A DNA stretch of 64,000 nt, taken from assembly GCF_019956415.1 (NCBI RefSeq), contig NZ_JAHBDK010000042.1, forward strand, positions 205,490-269,489, written 5' to 3'. The position numbers were made by a program, and so were the translations under genes. The notes below the pieces were generated by a model. The model was given only the letters and a program-made list of their open reading frames with translations. It searched no databases and was not told the origin of the DNA. Shown in pieces: positions 8,585-18,500 of this stretch. Numbering within the stretch: position 1 is the first letter of the stretch; every line of letters starts with the position of its first letter. Source of the DNA: Pseudomonas sp. GL-B-19 (GTDB lineage: Bacteria; Pseudomonadota; Gammaproteobacteria; Pseudomonadales; Pseudomonadaceae).

Positions 8585-9022
8585 TCAGGACTCGAACAGT
8601 GCGGTGTTTTCGTCGAGCCAGCCTTGCAGCAGCAGGGCGGCGGCGATGGCGTCCACCGGGTTGTCGCGGTAACTGCCTTTTTGCCCGCCGCGATCACGTC
8701 GCTCGCCTTTGGCTTCAAACGTGGTCAGGCGTTCATCATGGGTATAGAAGGGCAGGTTGTAACGACCATTCAGGCGGCGGGCGAACTTTTCCGCGCGCAG
8801 GCACATGTCGCTCGGGGTGCCGTCCATGTTCAAGGGCAGGCCGACCACCACGGCGTCGGGTTTCCACTCTTTAATCAGGGCTTCGACCTGATTCCAGTCG
8901 GGAACGCCGTTCTGGGCCTTCAAGGTGCACAACTCGCGAGCCTGGCCGGTAATCACCTGGCCGACCGCGACGCCGATCTGTTTGGTGCCGTAGTCGAAAC
9001 CCAAAATCAGGCGCAGGGCCAT
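8585..9022 (-). CDS. ruvX: YqgF/RuvX Holliday-junction resolvase-like protein
   Basis: A 145-residue RNase H-fold protein starting MALRLILGFDYGTKQIGVAVGQ, where GFDYGTKQIGVA gives the first catalytic Asp. VVVGLPLNMDG and TTFEA/GGQKGSYRDNPVDAIAAALLL supply the remaining acidic residues. The family acts in 16S rRNA 5'-end processing and has been proposed as an alternative Holliday-junction resolvase. Its start overlaps the stop of algH by one base. The conserved pair algH-ruvX upstream of the pyr genes is standard in Pseudomonas. Confidence 0.94.
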   Translation of the reverse strand: MALRLILGFDYGTKQIGVAVGQVITGQARELCTLKAQNGVPDWNQVEALIKEWKPDAVVVGLPLNMDGTPSDMCLRAEKFARRLNGRYNLPFYTHDERLTTFEAKGERRDRGGQKGSYRDNPVDAIAAALLLQGWLDENTALFES

Positions 9023-9594
9023 CAGGCGTGCCCCGCCTGGCTGGTGAGCAGGCTGAGGTTGACACCCAAATGCTTGGCCGCCGCTTCCAGGCGCAGCTCG
9101 CTGCTGGTGTTGAACAGGATGTCGGCGTCGAACGGGCAGGTCAGCCAGGCGTTCTGGGCCAGTTCGGCATCCAGCTGCCCGGCTTCCCAGCCCGCGTAGC
9201 CCAAGGCGATCAGGCTTTTCGCCGGACCCACGCCGTCGGCGATGGCGAACAGCACGTCCTGAGAAGTAGACAAGGACAGCTCGTCTTCCAGATCAGCGGT
9301 CGCCTGATAGCTCTGCCCTTTGGGGTGCAGGACAAAGCCGCGATCGGTCTGCACCGGACCGCCCATGAAAATCGGCACATGCTGGCACAGCGCTGGCGGC
9401 TCGATATCCGGGCGCAGTTGCTCAAGGATGTCGGCCAGACTCAGGTCTAGCGGGCGGTTGATCACCAGCCCCATGGCACCATTGGCCGTGTGCTCGACAA
9501 TGTAGGTCAAGGTGTGCGCAAAGTTCGGGTCGGCCATGTGAGGCATGGCGATCAGGAATTGATGCTTGAGGTAGCTGGGGTCGACGTTTTTCAT
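9022..9594 (-). CDS. algH: YqgE/AlgH family protein
   Basis: A 190-residue DUF179 protein. It shows the family blocks FLIAMPHMADPNFAHTL, GAMGLVINRPL and FMGGPVQTDRGFVLH, with YAGWEAGQLDAELAQNAWL near the end. In P. aeruginosa AlgH was named for an effect on alginate, but the biochemical function is unresolved. I chose MKNVDPSY as start because homologues begin there; an in-frame start 36 bases upstream is possible. It lies between the tonB-like gene and ruvX, coupled to the latter. Confidence 0.92.
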   Translation of the reverse strand: MKNVDPSYLKHQFLIAMPHMADPNFAHTLTYIVEHTANGAMGLVINRPLDLSLADILEQLRPDIEPPALCQHVPIFMGGPVQTDRGFVLHPKGQSYQATADLEDELSLSTSQDVLFAIADGVGPAKSLIALGYAGWEAGQLDAELAQNAWLTCPFDADILFNTSSELRLEAAAKHLGVNLSLLTSQAGHA

Positions 9595-9664
9595 GAGCGA
9601 TAGTGTGGCGTTGGAGGGGCGAACTGACAAGCTGGGGAATGGATGTTTGCGTGAGATTGATCTC

Positions 9665-9732
9665 CTGTAGGAGCTGGCTTGCCAGCGAAAGCGCTGTCGA
9701 AAACGCCTTCGCTGGCAAGCCAGCTCCTACAG
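9665..9732. repeat. REP pair (REPIN), GGCTTGCCAGCGA type
   Basis: Near-perfect inverted pair: CCTGTAGGAGCTGGCTTGCC at the left, and GGCAAGCCAGCTCCTACAGG at the right, between tonB and algH on the minus strand. Confidence 0.9.
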
Positions 9733-9744
9733 GTCATATACCAG

Positions 9745-10644
9745 TCAGTTGCTGGAGAGTCTGTCCCCGCGCGCAAACCTCCACGTGCGGATGATTTCCA
9801 GGCGGTCGATGTCCGAAAGATCGCCGGTAAATGGCGCAAACGGTGCCGCGAGCCTCACGATCCGCTGCGCCGCCTGGTCCAGCAGCGGTTGCCCGGACGA
9901 CTCCAGCACCAGCACTTCATAGAGCGAGCCATCGCTGTTGATCGAAACCATTAACCGCAAATTGCCGTAAATCTGTTTGCGTCGGGCTTCGTCTGGGTAA
10001 TTGAGGTTGCCGATGCGCTCGACCTTCTTGCGCCATTCGTCCTTATACCAGGCGCCTTTGTCGCGCATGGTCGACGCCGCGCTCAAGCGGTGGATGCGCG
10101 GGCGTTTGGCGTACAACTGTTGTTCGTTGGCCAGTTCCGCTTCGAGGCTGGCGATGTCGCTGGACAGCTGGGAACTGTCGAAAGTCGGTGCAGCCACCGC
10201 GGGTTTGGTTTGCGGTTTGACCTCTTCATTCTTCGCTGCGGCTTTTTTCGGCTTCGGCGCGACTGTGGTCACGGCAGCCTTGGGTGCGGCTTCCTGAACT
10301 TCAGGCTTGGCGGCGGGCGGTGGCGTGACTTTTTGCACCTTGTTGTCCTGGAAGGGCGCAACCTCGGTGGTCTTGGGAATGGCCATTTTATCCAGGGTGC
10401 CGCTACCCTGCTGATTTTCCTGGGCAAGGAAATCGGCTTTTTCGGGCTTCTTTTCGCTTTTGAAGGTGGCGAGGGTGATTTCCAGGGTTTTGCTGATTTG
10501 TTTGGGTTCGACCATCGTAAAGCCGACGCCCAACAGCAACGCCAAGTGAATCAACGCCGCAAGAAACAGGGTAAAACCGAGGCGATCGGCCGGGCGCACG
10601 CCACGATGGGCGAGTTCAACGGGCAGATCGGACGGGAGGGTCAT
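9745..10644 (-). CDS. TonB family energy transducer
   Basis: A 299-residue TonB-type protein anchored in the inner membrane. One N-terminal helix (LGFTLFLAALIHLALLLGVGF, about residues 22-42) is followed by a Pro/Lys/Ala-rich periplasmic stretch around 90-150. The C-terminal TonB domain has the pattern GNLRLMVSINSDGSLYEVLVLESSG. Its position between algH and gshB matches the P. aeruginosa tonB3 gene (PA0406), which has been linked to twitching motility. This fits the divergent pil-chp cluster just beyond gshB, although no exbB/exbD is present here. The tonB3 equivalence is by position. Confidence 0.88.
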   Translation of the reverse strand: MTLPSDLPVELAHRGVRPADRLGFTLFLAALIHLALLLGVGFTMVEPKQISKTLEITLATFKSEKKPEKADFLAQENQQGSGTLDKMAIPKTTEVAPFQDNKVQKVTPPPAAKPEVQEAAPKAAVTTVAPKPKKAAAKNEEVKPQTKPAVAAPTFDSSQLSSDIASLEAELANEQQLYAKRPRIHRLSAASTMRDKGAWYKDEWRKKVERIGNLNYPDEARRKQIYGNLRLMVSINSDGSLYEVLVLESSGQPLLDQAAQRIVRLAAPFAPFTGDLSDIDRLEIIRTWRFARGDRLSSN

Positions 10645-10721
10645 GACAAAAAAACCAACATCGCGTTTTTCACAGGCCGCGGATGATAACGCAATGTTGG
10701 TGATTTCCTGGCTGTTCTATA

Positions 10722-11675
10722 TCAACGAGCCTTGAGCTTCTGATCGATGGCATCCATCAGCAGGCCACCAATGTCGGTGCCAAAGGCATTGTCGATTTCG
10801 CGAATGCAGGTCGGGCTGGTGACGTTGATTTCGGTCAGGTGCTCGCCGATCACGTCCAGGCCCACAAACAACAGGCCTTTTTCGCGCAGGGTCGGGCCGA
10901 CTTGCGCGGCGATCCAGCGATCCTTGTCGGTTAACGGTCGCGCCTCTCCGCGACCACCGGCCGCGAGGTTGCCGCGGGTTTCACCGGCGGCTGGAATCCG
11001 CGCCAGACAGTAATCCACCGGCTCGCCGTCGATCATCAGGATGCGTTTGTCACCGTCGACGATGGCCGGCAGATAACCCTGGATCATGATTTGCTGCTTG
11101 CCATGCAGAGTCAGGGTTTCGAGGATCACCGACAGGTTTGGATGGCCGGCGGTGTGACGGAAAATCGAGGAGCCGCCCATGCCGTCCAGCGGCTTGAGAA
11201 TCACATCGCCGTGATGATCGGCGAATTCGCGCAGCACGTCAGGGCGGCGGCTGACCACGGTCGGCGGCGTGCACTGCGGGAACAGCGTGGCGAACAGTTT
11301 TTCGTTGCAGTCACGCAGGCTCTGCGGCTTGTTGACCACCAGCACGCCAGCGCGTTCGGCTTGCTCCAGCAGGTAGGTGGAGTAAACGAATTCCATGTCG
11401 AACGGCGGATCCTTGCGCATCAGGATCACGTCCAGATCGCTCAGCAGCGCATCGCTCTCGGCGCCCAGTTCGAACCATTTTTCCGGGTTGGCGAACACTT
11501 GCAGCGGACGCATCCGCGCGCGGGCCTGACCTTCGGCCTGGTACAAATCGCGCTGTTCCATGTAGAACAGTTCCCAGCCGCGCTTCTGCGCGGCCAGCAG
11601 CATGGCCAGCGAGCTATCCTTTTTATAGGAGATGCTGGCAATAGGATCCATGACAATCCCGACGCGAACGCTCAT
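10722..11675 (-). CDS. gshB: Glutathione synthetase
   Basis: GshB joins gamma-glutamylcysteine and glycine using ATP. The 317-residue protein starts MSVRVGIVMDPI and has the ATP-grasp elements DVILMRKDPPFDMEFVY, VILKPLDGMGGSSIFR (nucleotide-binding loop) and the metal-binding EINVTSPTCIREID near the C terminus. The length is as in E. coli. It is divergent from pilG with about 220 bases between, and 77 bases upstream of the tonB-like gene. Confidence 0.97.
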   Translation of the reverse strand: MSVRVGIVMDPIASISYKKDSSLAMLLAAQKRGWELFYMEQRDLYQAEGQARARMRPLQVFANPEKWFELGAESDALLSDLDVILMRKDPPFDMEFVYSTYLLEQAERAGVLVVNKPQSLRDCNEKLFATLFPQCTPPTVVSRRPDVLREFADHHGDVILKPLDGMGGSSIFRHTAGHPNLSVILETLTLHGKQQIMIQGYLPAIVDGDKRILMIDGEPVDYCLARIPAAGETRGNLAAGGRGEARPLTDKDRWIAAQVGPTLREKGLLFVGLDVIGEHLTEINVTSPTCIREIDNAFGTDIGGLLMDAIDQKLKAR

Positions 11676-11898
11676 GGGTTTTTCCTCGAAAATGGCTGGT
11701 CCGAATGGACATGAAAAAGTGGCGTCAGAGTGGCGCTGAGTGTGTTCCCGGTCAAGGAAAAACCATCGCGCAAGCCGGCCGATAGATTGGTTTTTGAGAC
11801 TGTGCTAAAAAGGCTGCCATGTCATGCTGGCCCTTGAGTATCAAGGGTTTCAAGCGCAAACGGACAATTTGTTTCGCAAAGGCGACGGTAGAGCATTT

Positions 11899-12303
11899 AT
11901 GGATCAGCATTCCAGCGCCTTGAAGGTCATGGTGATCGACGATTCGAAGACGATTCGACGCACCGCCGAAACGCTGTTGAAGAATGTGGGTTGTGAAGTC
12001 ATTACGGCCATCGACGGTTTCGATGCGCTGGCCAAGATTGCCGATAATCATCCCGGCATTATCTTTGTCGACATCATGATGCCGCGTCTGGATGGCTATC
12101 AGACCTGCGCGTTGATCAAGAACAACAGTGCGTTCAAGTCCACGCCAGTGATTATGCTGTCGTCCAAGGACGGGTTGTTCGACAAGGCCAAGGGGCGCAT
12201 CGTCGGCTCCGACCAGTTTTTGACCAAGCCGTTCAGCAAGGAAGAACTGCTGAGCGCGATCCAGGCCCATGTTCCGGGCTTCGCCGCCGTTTTGCCGCAG
12301 TAG
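11899..12303 (+). CDS. pilG: Twitching response regulator PilG
   Basis: A 134-residue stand-alone CheY-like receiver that acts downstream of the ChpA kinase. In P. aeruginosa it promotes pilus extension and feeds cAMP signalling through FimL/CyaB. Acidic-pocket residues Asp14 and Asp15 (VIDDSKTIRR), phosphoacceptor Asp58 (FVDIMMPRLDG) and Lys in LTKPF are all present. The start MDQHSSALKV is chosen by homology; the open frame continues 25 codons upstream without similarity to PilG. It is the first gene of pilGHIJ-chpA-chpC. Confidence 0.97.
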   Translation: MDQHSSALKVMVIDDSKTIRRTAETLLKNVGCEVITAIDGFDALAKIADNHPGIIFVDIMMPRLDGYQTCALIKNNSAFKSTPVIMLSSKDGLFDKAKGRIVGSDQFLTKPFSKEELLSAIQAHVPGFAAVLPQ

Positions 12304-12360
12304 GACAAGCACAGTGACGCTCGGCCAGCGGGCCCGGCGTCGACAAGAATGGGGAAGACC

Positions 12361-12726
12361 ATGGCACGTATTCTGATCGTCGATGATTCGCCGACCGAAA
12401 TGTACAAACTGACCGGCATGCTGGAAAAGCACGGCCACGAAGTGTTGAAAGCCGAAAACGGTGCCGACGGCGTGGCCCTGGCCCGTCAGGAAAAACCCGA
12501 CGCGGTGCTGATGGACATCGTCATGCCCGGCCTCAACGGTTTTCAGGCGACCCGCCAGCTGACCAAAGACCCGGAAACCGGGCACATCCCGGTGATCATC
12601 ATCACCACCAAGGATCAGGAAACCGACAAGGTCTGGGGCACCCGCCAGGGCGCCAAGGATTACCTGACCAAACCGGTCGATGAAGAGACCCTGATCAAAA
12701 CCCTGAATAACGTGTTGGCCGGTTGA
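12361..12726 (+). CDS. pilH: Twitching response regulator PilH
   Basis: A 121-residue CheY-like receiver that opposes PilG, probably as a phosphate sink or retraction signal. It starts MARILIVDDSPTEMYKL, with the pocket aspartates at 8-9, phosphoacceptor Asp52 (LMDIVMPGLNG), and the conserved Lys in DYLTKPVDEE. GGGGAAG precedes the ATG. It is 57 bases after pilG and 10 bases before pilI. Confidence 0.97.
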   Translation: MARILIVDDSPTEMYKLTGMLEKHGHEVLKAENGADGVALARQEKPDAVLMDIVMPGLNGFQATRQLTKDPETGHIPVIIITTKDQETDKVWGTRQGAKDYLTKPVDEETLIKTLNNVLAG

Positions 12727-12736
12727 TCGTCCGGCC

Positions 12737-13270
12737 ATGAGCGAGTCGCTGACGGCTTTCGAACTGCTGCTGCAGATCGACCAGCGTTGTCGTCTGCTGG
12801 CGGCGGATCTTCCATCGCAGCCGACCCGGCAGGACAGCTGGAGCGGCATCGGTTTTCGCTTGGGCGAGGATTGGTACGTCGCACCGATGGGCGAAGTCAG
12901 CGAAGTCCTGCATGAACCGCGGTTTACCCAGTTGCCGGGCGTCAAACCCTGGGTCAAAGGGGTGGCCAACCTGCGTGGGCGATTGTTGCCAATCATGGAT
13001 TTGTACGGTTTCTTTGGCCACGAAGTCTCCGCGGCGCGCAAGCAGCGGCGGGTGTTGGTGGTGGAACATGACGAGGTGTTTGCCGGGTTGCTGGTCGACG
13101 AAGTCTTTGGCTTGCAGCACTTTGCCCAGGACAGCCTGGAACCGGCAGATCAGTGGAGTGGGCCAATGTCGGCGTTCGTCAAAGGCCGATTCCAGCGTGA
13201 GCAGACCTGGCAAGTGTTCAGCCCGTTTGCGTTGGCGCAGTCGCAAAGCTTTATGCACGTCGCGATTTGA
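12737..13270 (+). CDS. pilI: CheW-like adaptor PilI
   Basis: A 177-residue CheW-domain protein expected to couple receptor PilJ to the kinase ChpA. The domain spans roughly residues 35-175, with GFRLGEDWYVAPMGEVSEVL, split as two beta strands, and the typical KGVANLRGRLLPIMDL motif in the middle. It follows pilH by 10 bases. A REP pair, unusual inside an operon, separates it from pilJ. Confidence 0.95.
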   Translation: MSESLTAFELLLQIDQRCRLLAADLPSQPTRQDSWSGIGFRLGEDWYVAPMGEVSEVLHEPRFTQLPGVKPWVKGVANLRGRLLPIMDLYGFFGHEVSAARKQRRVLVVEHDEVFAGLLVDEVFGLQHFAQDSLEPADQWSGPMSAFVKGRFQREQTWQVFSPFALAQSQSFMHVAI

Positions 13271-13278
13271 CCCCGGCC

Positions 13279-13372
13279 CCTGTAGGAGCCGGGCTTGCCC
13301 GCGATGCAGACGACGCGGTTTTGCAGGCACACCGCGTAATCGTTCATCGCGGGCAAGCCTTGCTCCTACAAG
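13279..13372. repeat. REP pair (REPIN) inside the pil-chp operon
   Basis: An inverted pair (TGTAGGAGCCGGGCTTGCCC and CGGGCAAGCCTTGCTCCTAC) lies in the 138-base gap between pilI and pilJ, two co-directional genes of one functional cluster. It may form a stable hairpin in the transcript and alter the expression ratio of the flanking genes. Confidence 0.88.
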
Positions 13373-13408
13373 GGCGAGTAGTGAATTGGGTAGGACAGGC
13401 GAGGACCG

Positions 13409-15466
13409 ATGATAAAAGCAAAAACAGGCAAGCCAGAAGGAACGCGCAGCCGCTCGCAGATCGTCGCGCTGTTCATCGCGCTGATCGTGTTCATCATGCT
13501 GCTGTTCGCCAATTTCGCTTACCTCAACACCCAAGCCATGTACGACAAACAGTACATCGGCCATGCTGGTGAGCTGCGCGTACTGTCCCAGCGCATCGCT
13601 AAAAATGCCACCGAAGCCGCCGCCGGCAAAGCGGCTGCGTTCAAGTTGCTCAGCGATGCGCGCAATGACTTTGCGCTGCGTTGGGGCTACCTGAAGAAGG
13701 GCGACCCGGCCACTGGCCTGCCGCCAGCGCCGTCCACGGTGCGCCCGGAAATGCGCGCCGTGCAGCTCGATTGGGAACGCTTGCTGAAAAACACCGACGC
13801 GATCCTCTCCAGCGAGCAGACCGTGCTGTCGCTGCATCAGGTCGCCGCGACCCTGGCCGAAACCGTGCCGCAGTTGCAGGTCGAGTACGAGAAAGTCGTC
13901 GAAATCCTCCTGCAACGTGGGGCGCCGGCCGGCCAGGTGGCGGTGGCCCAGCGTCAATCGCTGCTGGCCGAGCGTATTTTGGGCGCGGTGAACACCGTGC
14001 TGTCCGGCGATGAAAACTCGCAGCAGGCCGCCGATGCTTTCGGTCGCGATGCCGCGCGTTTCGGCCAGGTACTCAACGGCATGCTTCAGGGCAACGTGGC
14101 GCTGAGGATCAGCCAGGTCGAGGACCGCGATGCCCGCGCCCGGTTGAGCGAGATTTCCGAACTGTTCGAATTCGTCTCCGGCTCGGTGGATGAAATCCTC
14201 GAAACTTCGCCCGAACTGTTCAAGGTCCGCGAGTCAGCCACCAACATTTTCACCCTGTCGCAAACCCTGCTCGACGAAGCTTCGCACCTGGCCATCGGTT
14301 TCGAAAACCTCGCCGACGGGCGCAATGTCGACACCATCGGCGGTTACGTGCTGGGTCTGCTGGCGCTGGCATCGATCATCTTGATCGGCATGGTCATGGT
14401 GCGCGAAACCAACCGCCAACTTCGGGAAACTGCCGAGAAAAACGAACGCAACCAGACCGCGATCATGCGGCTTCTGGATGAAATTGCAGACCTGGCCGAC
14501 GGCGACTTGACCGTTACCGCCTCGGTAACCGAAGACTTCACCGGGACCATCGCCGACTCGATCAACTACTCCGTGGACCAATTGCGCGACCTGGTGGCGA
14601 CCATCAACCTCACTGCCGGCCAGGTGGCCGCCGCCGTGCAGGAAACCCAGGCCACCGCCATGCACCTGGCGCAGGCTTCGGAGCATCAGGCGCAGCAGAT
14701 TTCCGAAGCCTCCACGGCTATCAACGACATGGCCCAGTCCATCGACCAAGTGTCGGCCAACGCCGCTGAATCTTCGGCGGTGGCCGAGCGCTCGGTGGAA
14801 ATTGCCAACAAGGGCAACGAGGTGGTGCACAACACCATCCATGGCATGGACAACATTCGCGAGCAGATTCAGGACACCGCCAAGCGCATCAAGCGTCTGG
14901 GTGAGTCCTCGCAGGAAATCGGCGATATTGTCAGCCTGATCGATGACATTGCCGACCAGACCAACATCCTCGCGCTCAACGCGGCCATCCAGGCGTCGAT
15001 GGCCGGTGACGCCGGGCGCGGTTTTGCGGTGGTGGCCGATGAAGTCCAGCGCCTGGCCGAGCGCTCGTCCGCCGCGACCCGGCAAATCGAAACCCTGGTG
15101 CGGGCGATCCAGACGGACACCAACGAAGCGGTGATTTCGATGGAGCAGACCACCACCGAAGTGGTGCGCGGTGCGCGTCTGGCGCAGGATGCCGGTGTGG
15201 CCCTGGAAGAAATCGAAGGCGTATCGAAGACCCTCGCCGCGTTGATCCAGAGTATTTCCAACGCGGCGCAGCAGCAAACCTCTTCGGCCGGGCAGATTTC
15301 CCTGACGATGAACGTGATTCAACAGATCACCTCGCAGACCTCGTCCGGCTCCACCGCCACTGCCGAGAGCATCGGCAATCTGGCGAAAATGGCCAGTCAG
15401 CTGCGGCGTTCGGTGTCTGGCTTCACCTTGCCGACCGTCAAGGCGCAGGCGGCAGACAAAGCGTGA
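13409..15466 (+). CDS. pilJ: Methyl-accepting chemotaxis receptor PilJ
   Basis: The 685-residue receptor of the Pil-Chp system. Transmembrane helix 1 is near residues 17-38 (VALFIALIVFIMLLFANFAYL) and helix 2 near 311-331. Between them is the periplasmic domain with two PilJ-type four-helix modules (HAGELRVLSQRIAKNATEAA and QRQSLLAERILGAVN mark equivalent helices). A HAMP-like stretch follows, then the cytoplasmic signalling hairpin around 510-560 (DQTNILALNAAIQASMAGDA). The sequence tracks P. aeruginosa PilJ along its length. No CheR (PilK) or CheB (ChpB) homologue is present in the locus. Confidence 0.97.
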   Translation: MIKAKTGKPEGTRSRSQIVALFIALIVFIMLLFANFAYLNTQAMYDKQYIGHAGELRVLSQRIAKNATEAAAGKAAAFKLLSDARNDFALRWGYLKKGDPATGLPPAPSTVRPEMRAVQLDWERLLKNTDAILSSEQTVLSLHQVAATLAETVPQLQVEYEKVVEILLQRGAPAGQVAVAQRQSLLAERILGAVNTVLSGDENSQQAADAFGRDAARFGQVLNGMLQGNVALRISQVEDRDARARLSEISELFEFVSGSVDEILETSPELFKVRESATNIFTLSQTLLDEASHLAIGFENLADGRNVDTIGGYVLGLLALASIILIGMVMVRETNRQLRETAEKNERNQTAIMRLLDEIADLADGDLTVTASVTEDFTGTIADSINYSVDQLRDLVATINLTAGQVAAAVQETQATAMHLAQASEHQAQQISEASTAINDMAQSIDQVSANAAESSAVAERSVEIANKGNEVVHNTIHGMDNIREQIQDTAKRIKRLGESSQEIGDIVSLIDDIADQTNILALNAAIQASMAGDAGRGFAVVADEVQRLAERSSAATRQIETLVRAIQTDTNEAVISMEQTTTEVVRGARLAQDAGVALEEIEGVSKTLAALIQSISNAAQQQTSSAGQISLTMNVIQQITSQTSSGSTATAESIGNLAKMASQLRRSVSGFTLPTVKAQAADKA

Positions 15467-15515
15467 ACCGTCCACAGGCGTATGATTTTTGATTGGCGTA
15501 GGGACTGGAGTGGTT

Positions 15516-18500
15516 ATGGGTGATCGGCACGACTATGTGGCCCTCGAGTGGGTCAAAGGCGAGATTGCCGAAACGCTGAAGCAGGCCCATCAAGCGATCG
15601 AAACCCTGCTTGATGACCCGCAGGCGTTGTACGCCTTGAGTGATTGCCTGGCGTTCATCCATCAGGTTCACGGCAGTTTGCAGATGGTCGAATTCTACGG
15701 CGCGGCCCTGTTCGCCGAAGAGATGGAGCAGTTGACCCGCGCCTTGCAGCACAACCGCGTCAGCCACCGTGACGAGGCGCTTCACCTGTTGATGCAAGCC
15801 CTCGGGCAGCTGCCGATTTACCTCGACCGGGTGCAAGGTGCGCGCCGTGACCTACCCTTGGTGGTGTTGCCGCTGATCAACGATTTGCGCAGTGCCCGGG
15901 GAGAAACCCTGCTCTCGGAAACCAGCCTGTTCAGCCCGCAACTGGTGGAGCTGCCACCGCTGGACGAAGCGTCGCTGGCGCTGCTGGAGCCTGCGGACTT
16001 AGCCAATGTGCTACGCAAATTGCGCCAGATGTTGCAGATGGCGCTGGTCGGGTTGCTGCGAGAACAGGATGACGACACCCATTTTAATTATCTGGCCAAG
16101 GTTTTTTCACGCCTTGAAGGGTTATGCGCTGATGCGCCCCTGAGCCCGCTGTGGCAAGTCGCCTCGGCACTGGTCGAAGGCATGCGCACAGACGTGATCG
16201 CCAACAGCCCGGCGCTGCGCAGCCTGTTCAAGGACGCCGACAAAGAACTCAAGCGTTTGCTCGAACAAGGCATCCGCGGGATCAATCAACCGGCACCGCC
16301 GGAGCTGCTCAAGAGTTTGCTGTTCTACATTGCCAAGGCCGAACTTCCTACCGGGCAGATGCTGACCATGAAAGATCGCTACTCACTGGACGACGCGTTG
16401 CCTGACAGCGCGATGGTCGATGAAGAACGCGCACGTCTGGCCGGCCCCGACCGCGATGCCATGCGCTCGGTGCTGGCTGCGCTTTGTGAAGAGCTGGTGC
16501 GAGTCAAGGAGCGCCTGGACCTGTTCGTGCGCAGCGACCGCCAGCACATCTCGGACCTCGATAGCCTGTTGGCGCCGCTGCGGCAAATCGCCGACACCCT
16601 GGCGGTGCTGGGGTTTGGCCAGCCGCGCAAAGTCATCATCGATCAACTGGCGGTGGTGCTGAGCCTGGCTCAGGGCCAGCGCGAACCCAACGACGCGATC
16701 CTCATGGACGTCGCGGGCGCCTTGCTCTACGTCGAAGCCAATTTGGCCGGCATGATGGGCACGGTAGAGCCCGAGAGCCAGGAAGAAAGCCGCCTGCCGA
16801 CCACCGACTTGACGCAGATCCACCAGATCGTCATCCGCGAAGCGCGCATCTGTTTGCAAGAAGCCAAGGACATGATCGTCGACTACATCGACGCCGACTG
16901 GGATCGCCAGCATTTGCAGGCGTTGCCGGCCTTGCTGACCCAGGTGCGCGGCGCGTTGTCGATGATCCCGTTGAGCCGTGCGGCGAGCCTGATCGAAACC
17001 TGCAATCACTTCATTCGCGAGCACTTGCTGCTGGAGCTGGACCAGCCCGATTGGCAAGAGCTGGACAGCCTGGCCGACGTGGTCACCAGCATCGAATATT
17101 ACCTGGAGCGCCTTGGCGACGATCCCGAAGCGCCGGGCGAACAACTGCTCGACGTTGCGGAAAAAAGCCTGGCGTCACTCGGGTTTTTCCCCAGCGAATT
17201 CCAGGTGCCAATGCTCGACGATGTGCTTAGCCCGAGTGAAGCCCTGGTCATGCAGGAGATGCAGGAACTCGATGACCCCGAGACCGTGCAGTCGCTGGCC
17301 GATGTGCTGGCCAGTCCCGTGTCTTCCGTCAATCCGCCTGCCCTGACCACACCGGGCAGCCTGTTGCCGCCGCCCGCCGGTGAAGAGCCGGTCGACGATG
17401 AGCTGCGCGAAGTCTTTCTCGAAGAGACCGATGAAGTCCTGGATATCCTCCAGGACTATTTACCGCGCTGGGCGGCCAACCCCGACGACAAGTCTGCCTT
17501 GAGCGAATTGCGCCGAGCCTTTCATACCTTGAAAGGCAGTGGCCGGATGGTCCGGGCGCTGGTGCTGGGCGAGCTGGCCTGGGCGGTGGAAAACCTGCTC
17601 AACCGCGTGCTGGAGGACAGCGTCGCGCCTGGGGCGGCCGTGCAACAACTGCTCACCGATGCACTGGATTTACTGCCGGAACTGGTGGCCGAATATGCTG
17701 GCAATGCTCAGCGCCAACGCAATGATGTCGACCTGCTAGCCGCACGCGCACATGCGCTAGCCAAGGGCGATGCGCCGGCCAGCGATGAAGATACCCAAGA
17801 CGTGGCGGCCCTTGACCCGCTGTTGCTGGAGATCTTCCGCAAAGAAGCCGAAACCCATCTGGCCAGCCTCAACCGCTTTCTCGATCAGGCCGCCGAGCAT
17901 GTGCCACTTCAGGCCAGCGACGAGTTGCAGCGGGCGTTGCACACACTTAAGGGCAGTGCCTCGATGGCCGGGGTCTTGCCGATTGCCGAGCTGGCGACGG
18001 CACTGGATCAACTGGCCCGCGAGTACAAGGCGCACCTGATCGCACTGGATTTGGACGAAGTCGAGCTGTTGCTGGAAGCCGAAGGGTTGTTCCGGCTCGG
18101 GTTGCGACAGCTCAAGTCGGACCCGTTGGCGCAGATACGCGGCGCCGGCCCATTGATCGAACACACCCGGTCGTTACTCGCCGAGCGTCTGCAAACCCTG
18201 TCGAGCACGCCCAATACCGCGCTGCGAACCAAGCGCGATCCGCAGTTGATCAACAACTTCCTGTCCCAGGGCATGGACATCCTGCTGGACGCCGAAAGCC
18301 TGTTGCAGCGCTGGCAGCAGCATCCTGGCGAGCGTCAGGAACTGACCGCGCTGCTCGACGAACTGACCACGCTCGGCGAAGTCGCGCACCTCGCCGATTT
18401 GCATCCGGTGGATGCGCTCTGCGAAGCCTTGCTCGACCTGTACGGCGCGGTGGAAGAGAGCAGCCTGGCGGTCAGCGAGCGGTTTTTCCATGAGGCGCAA

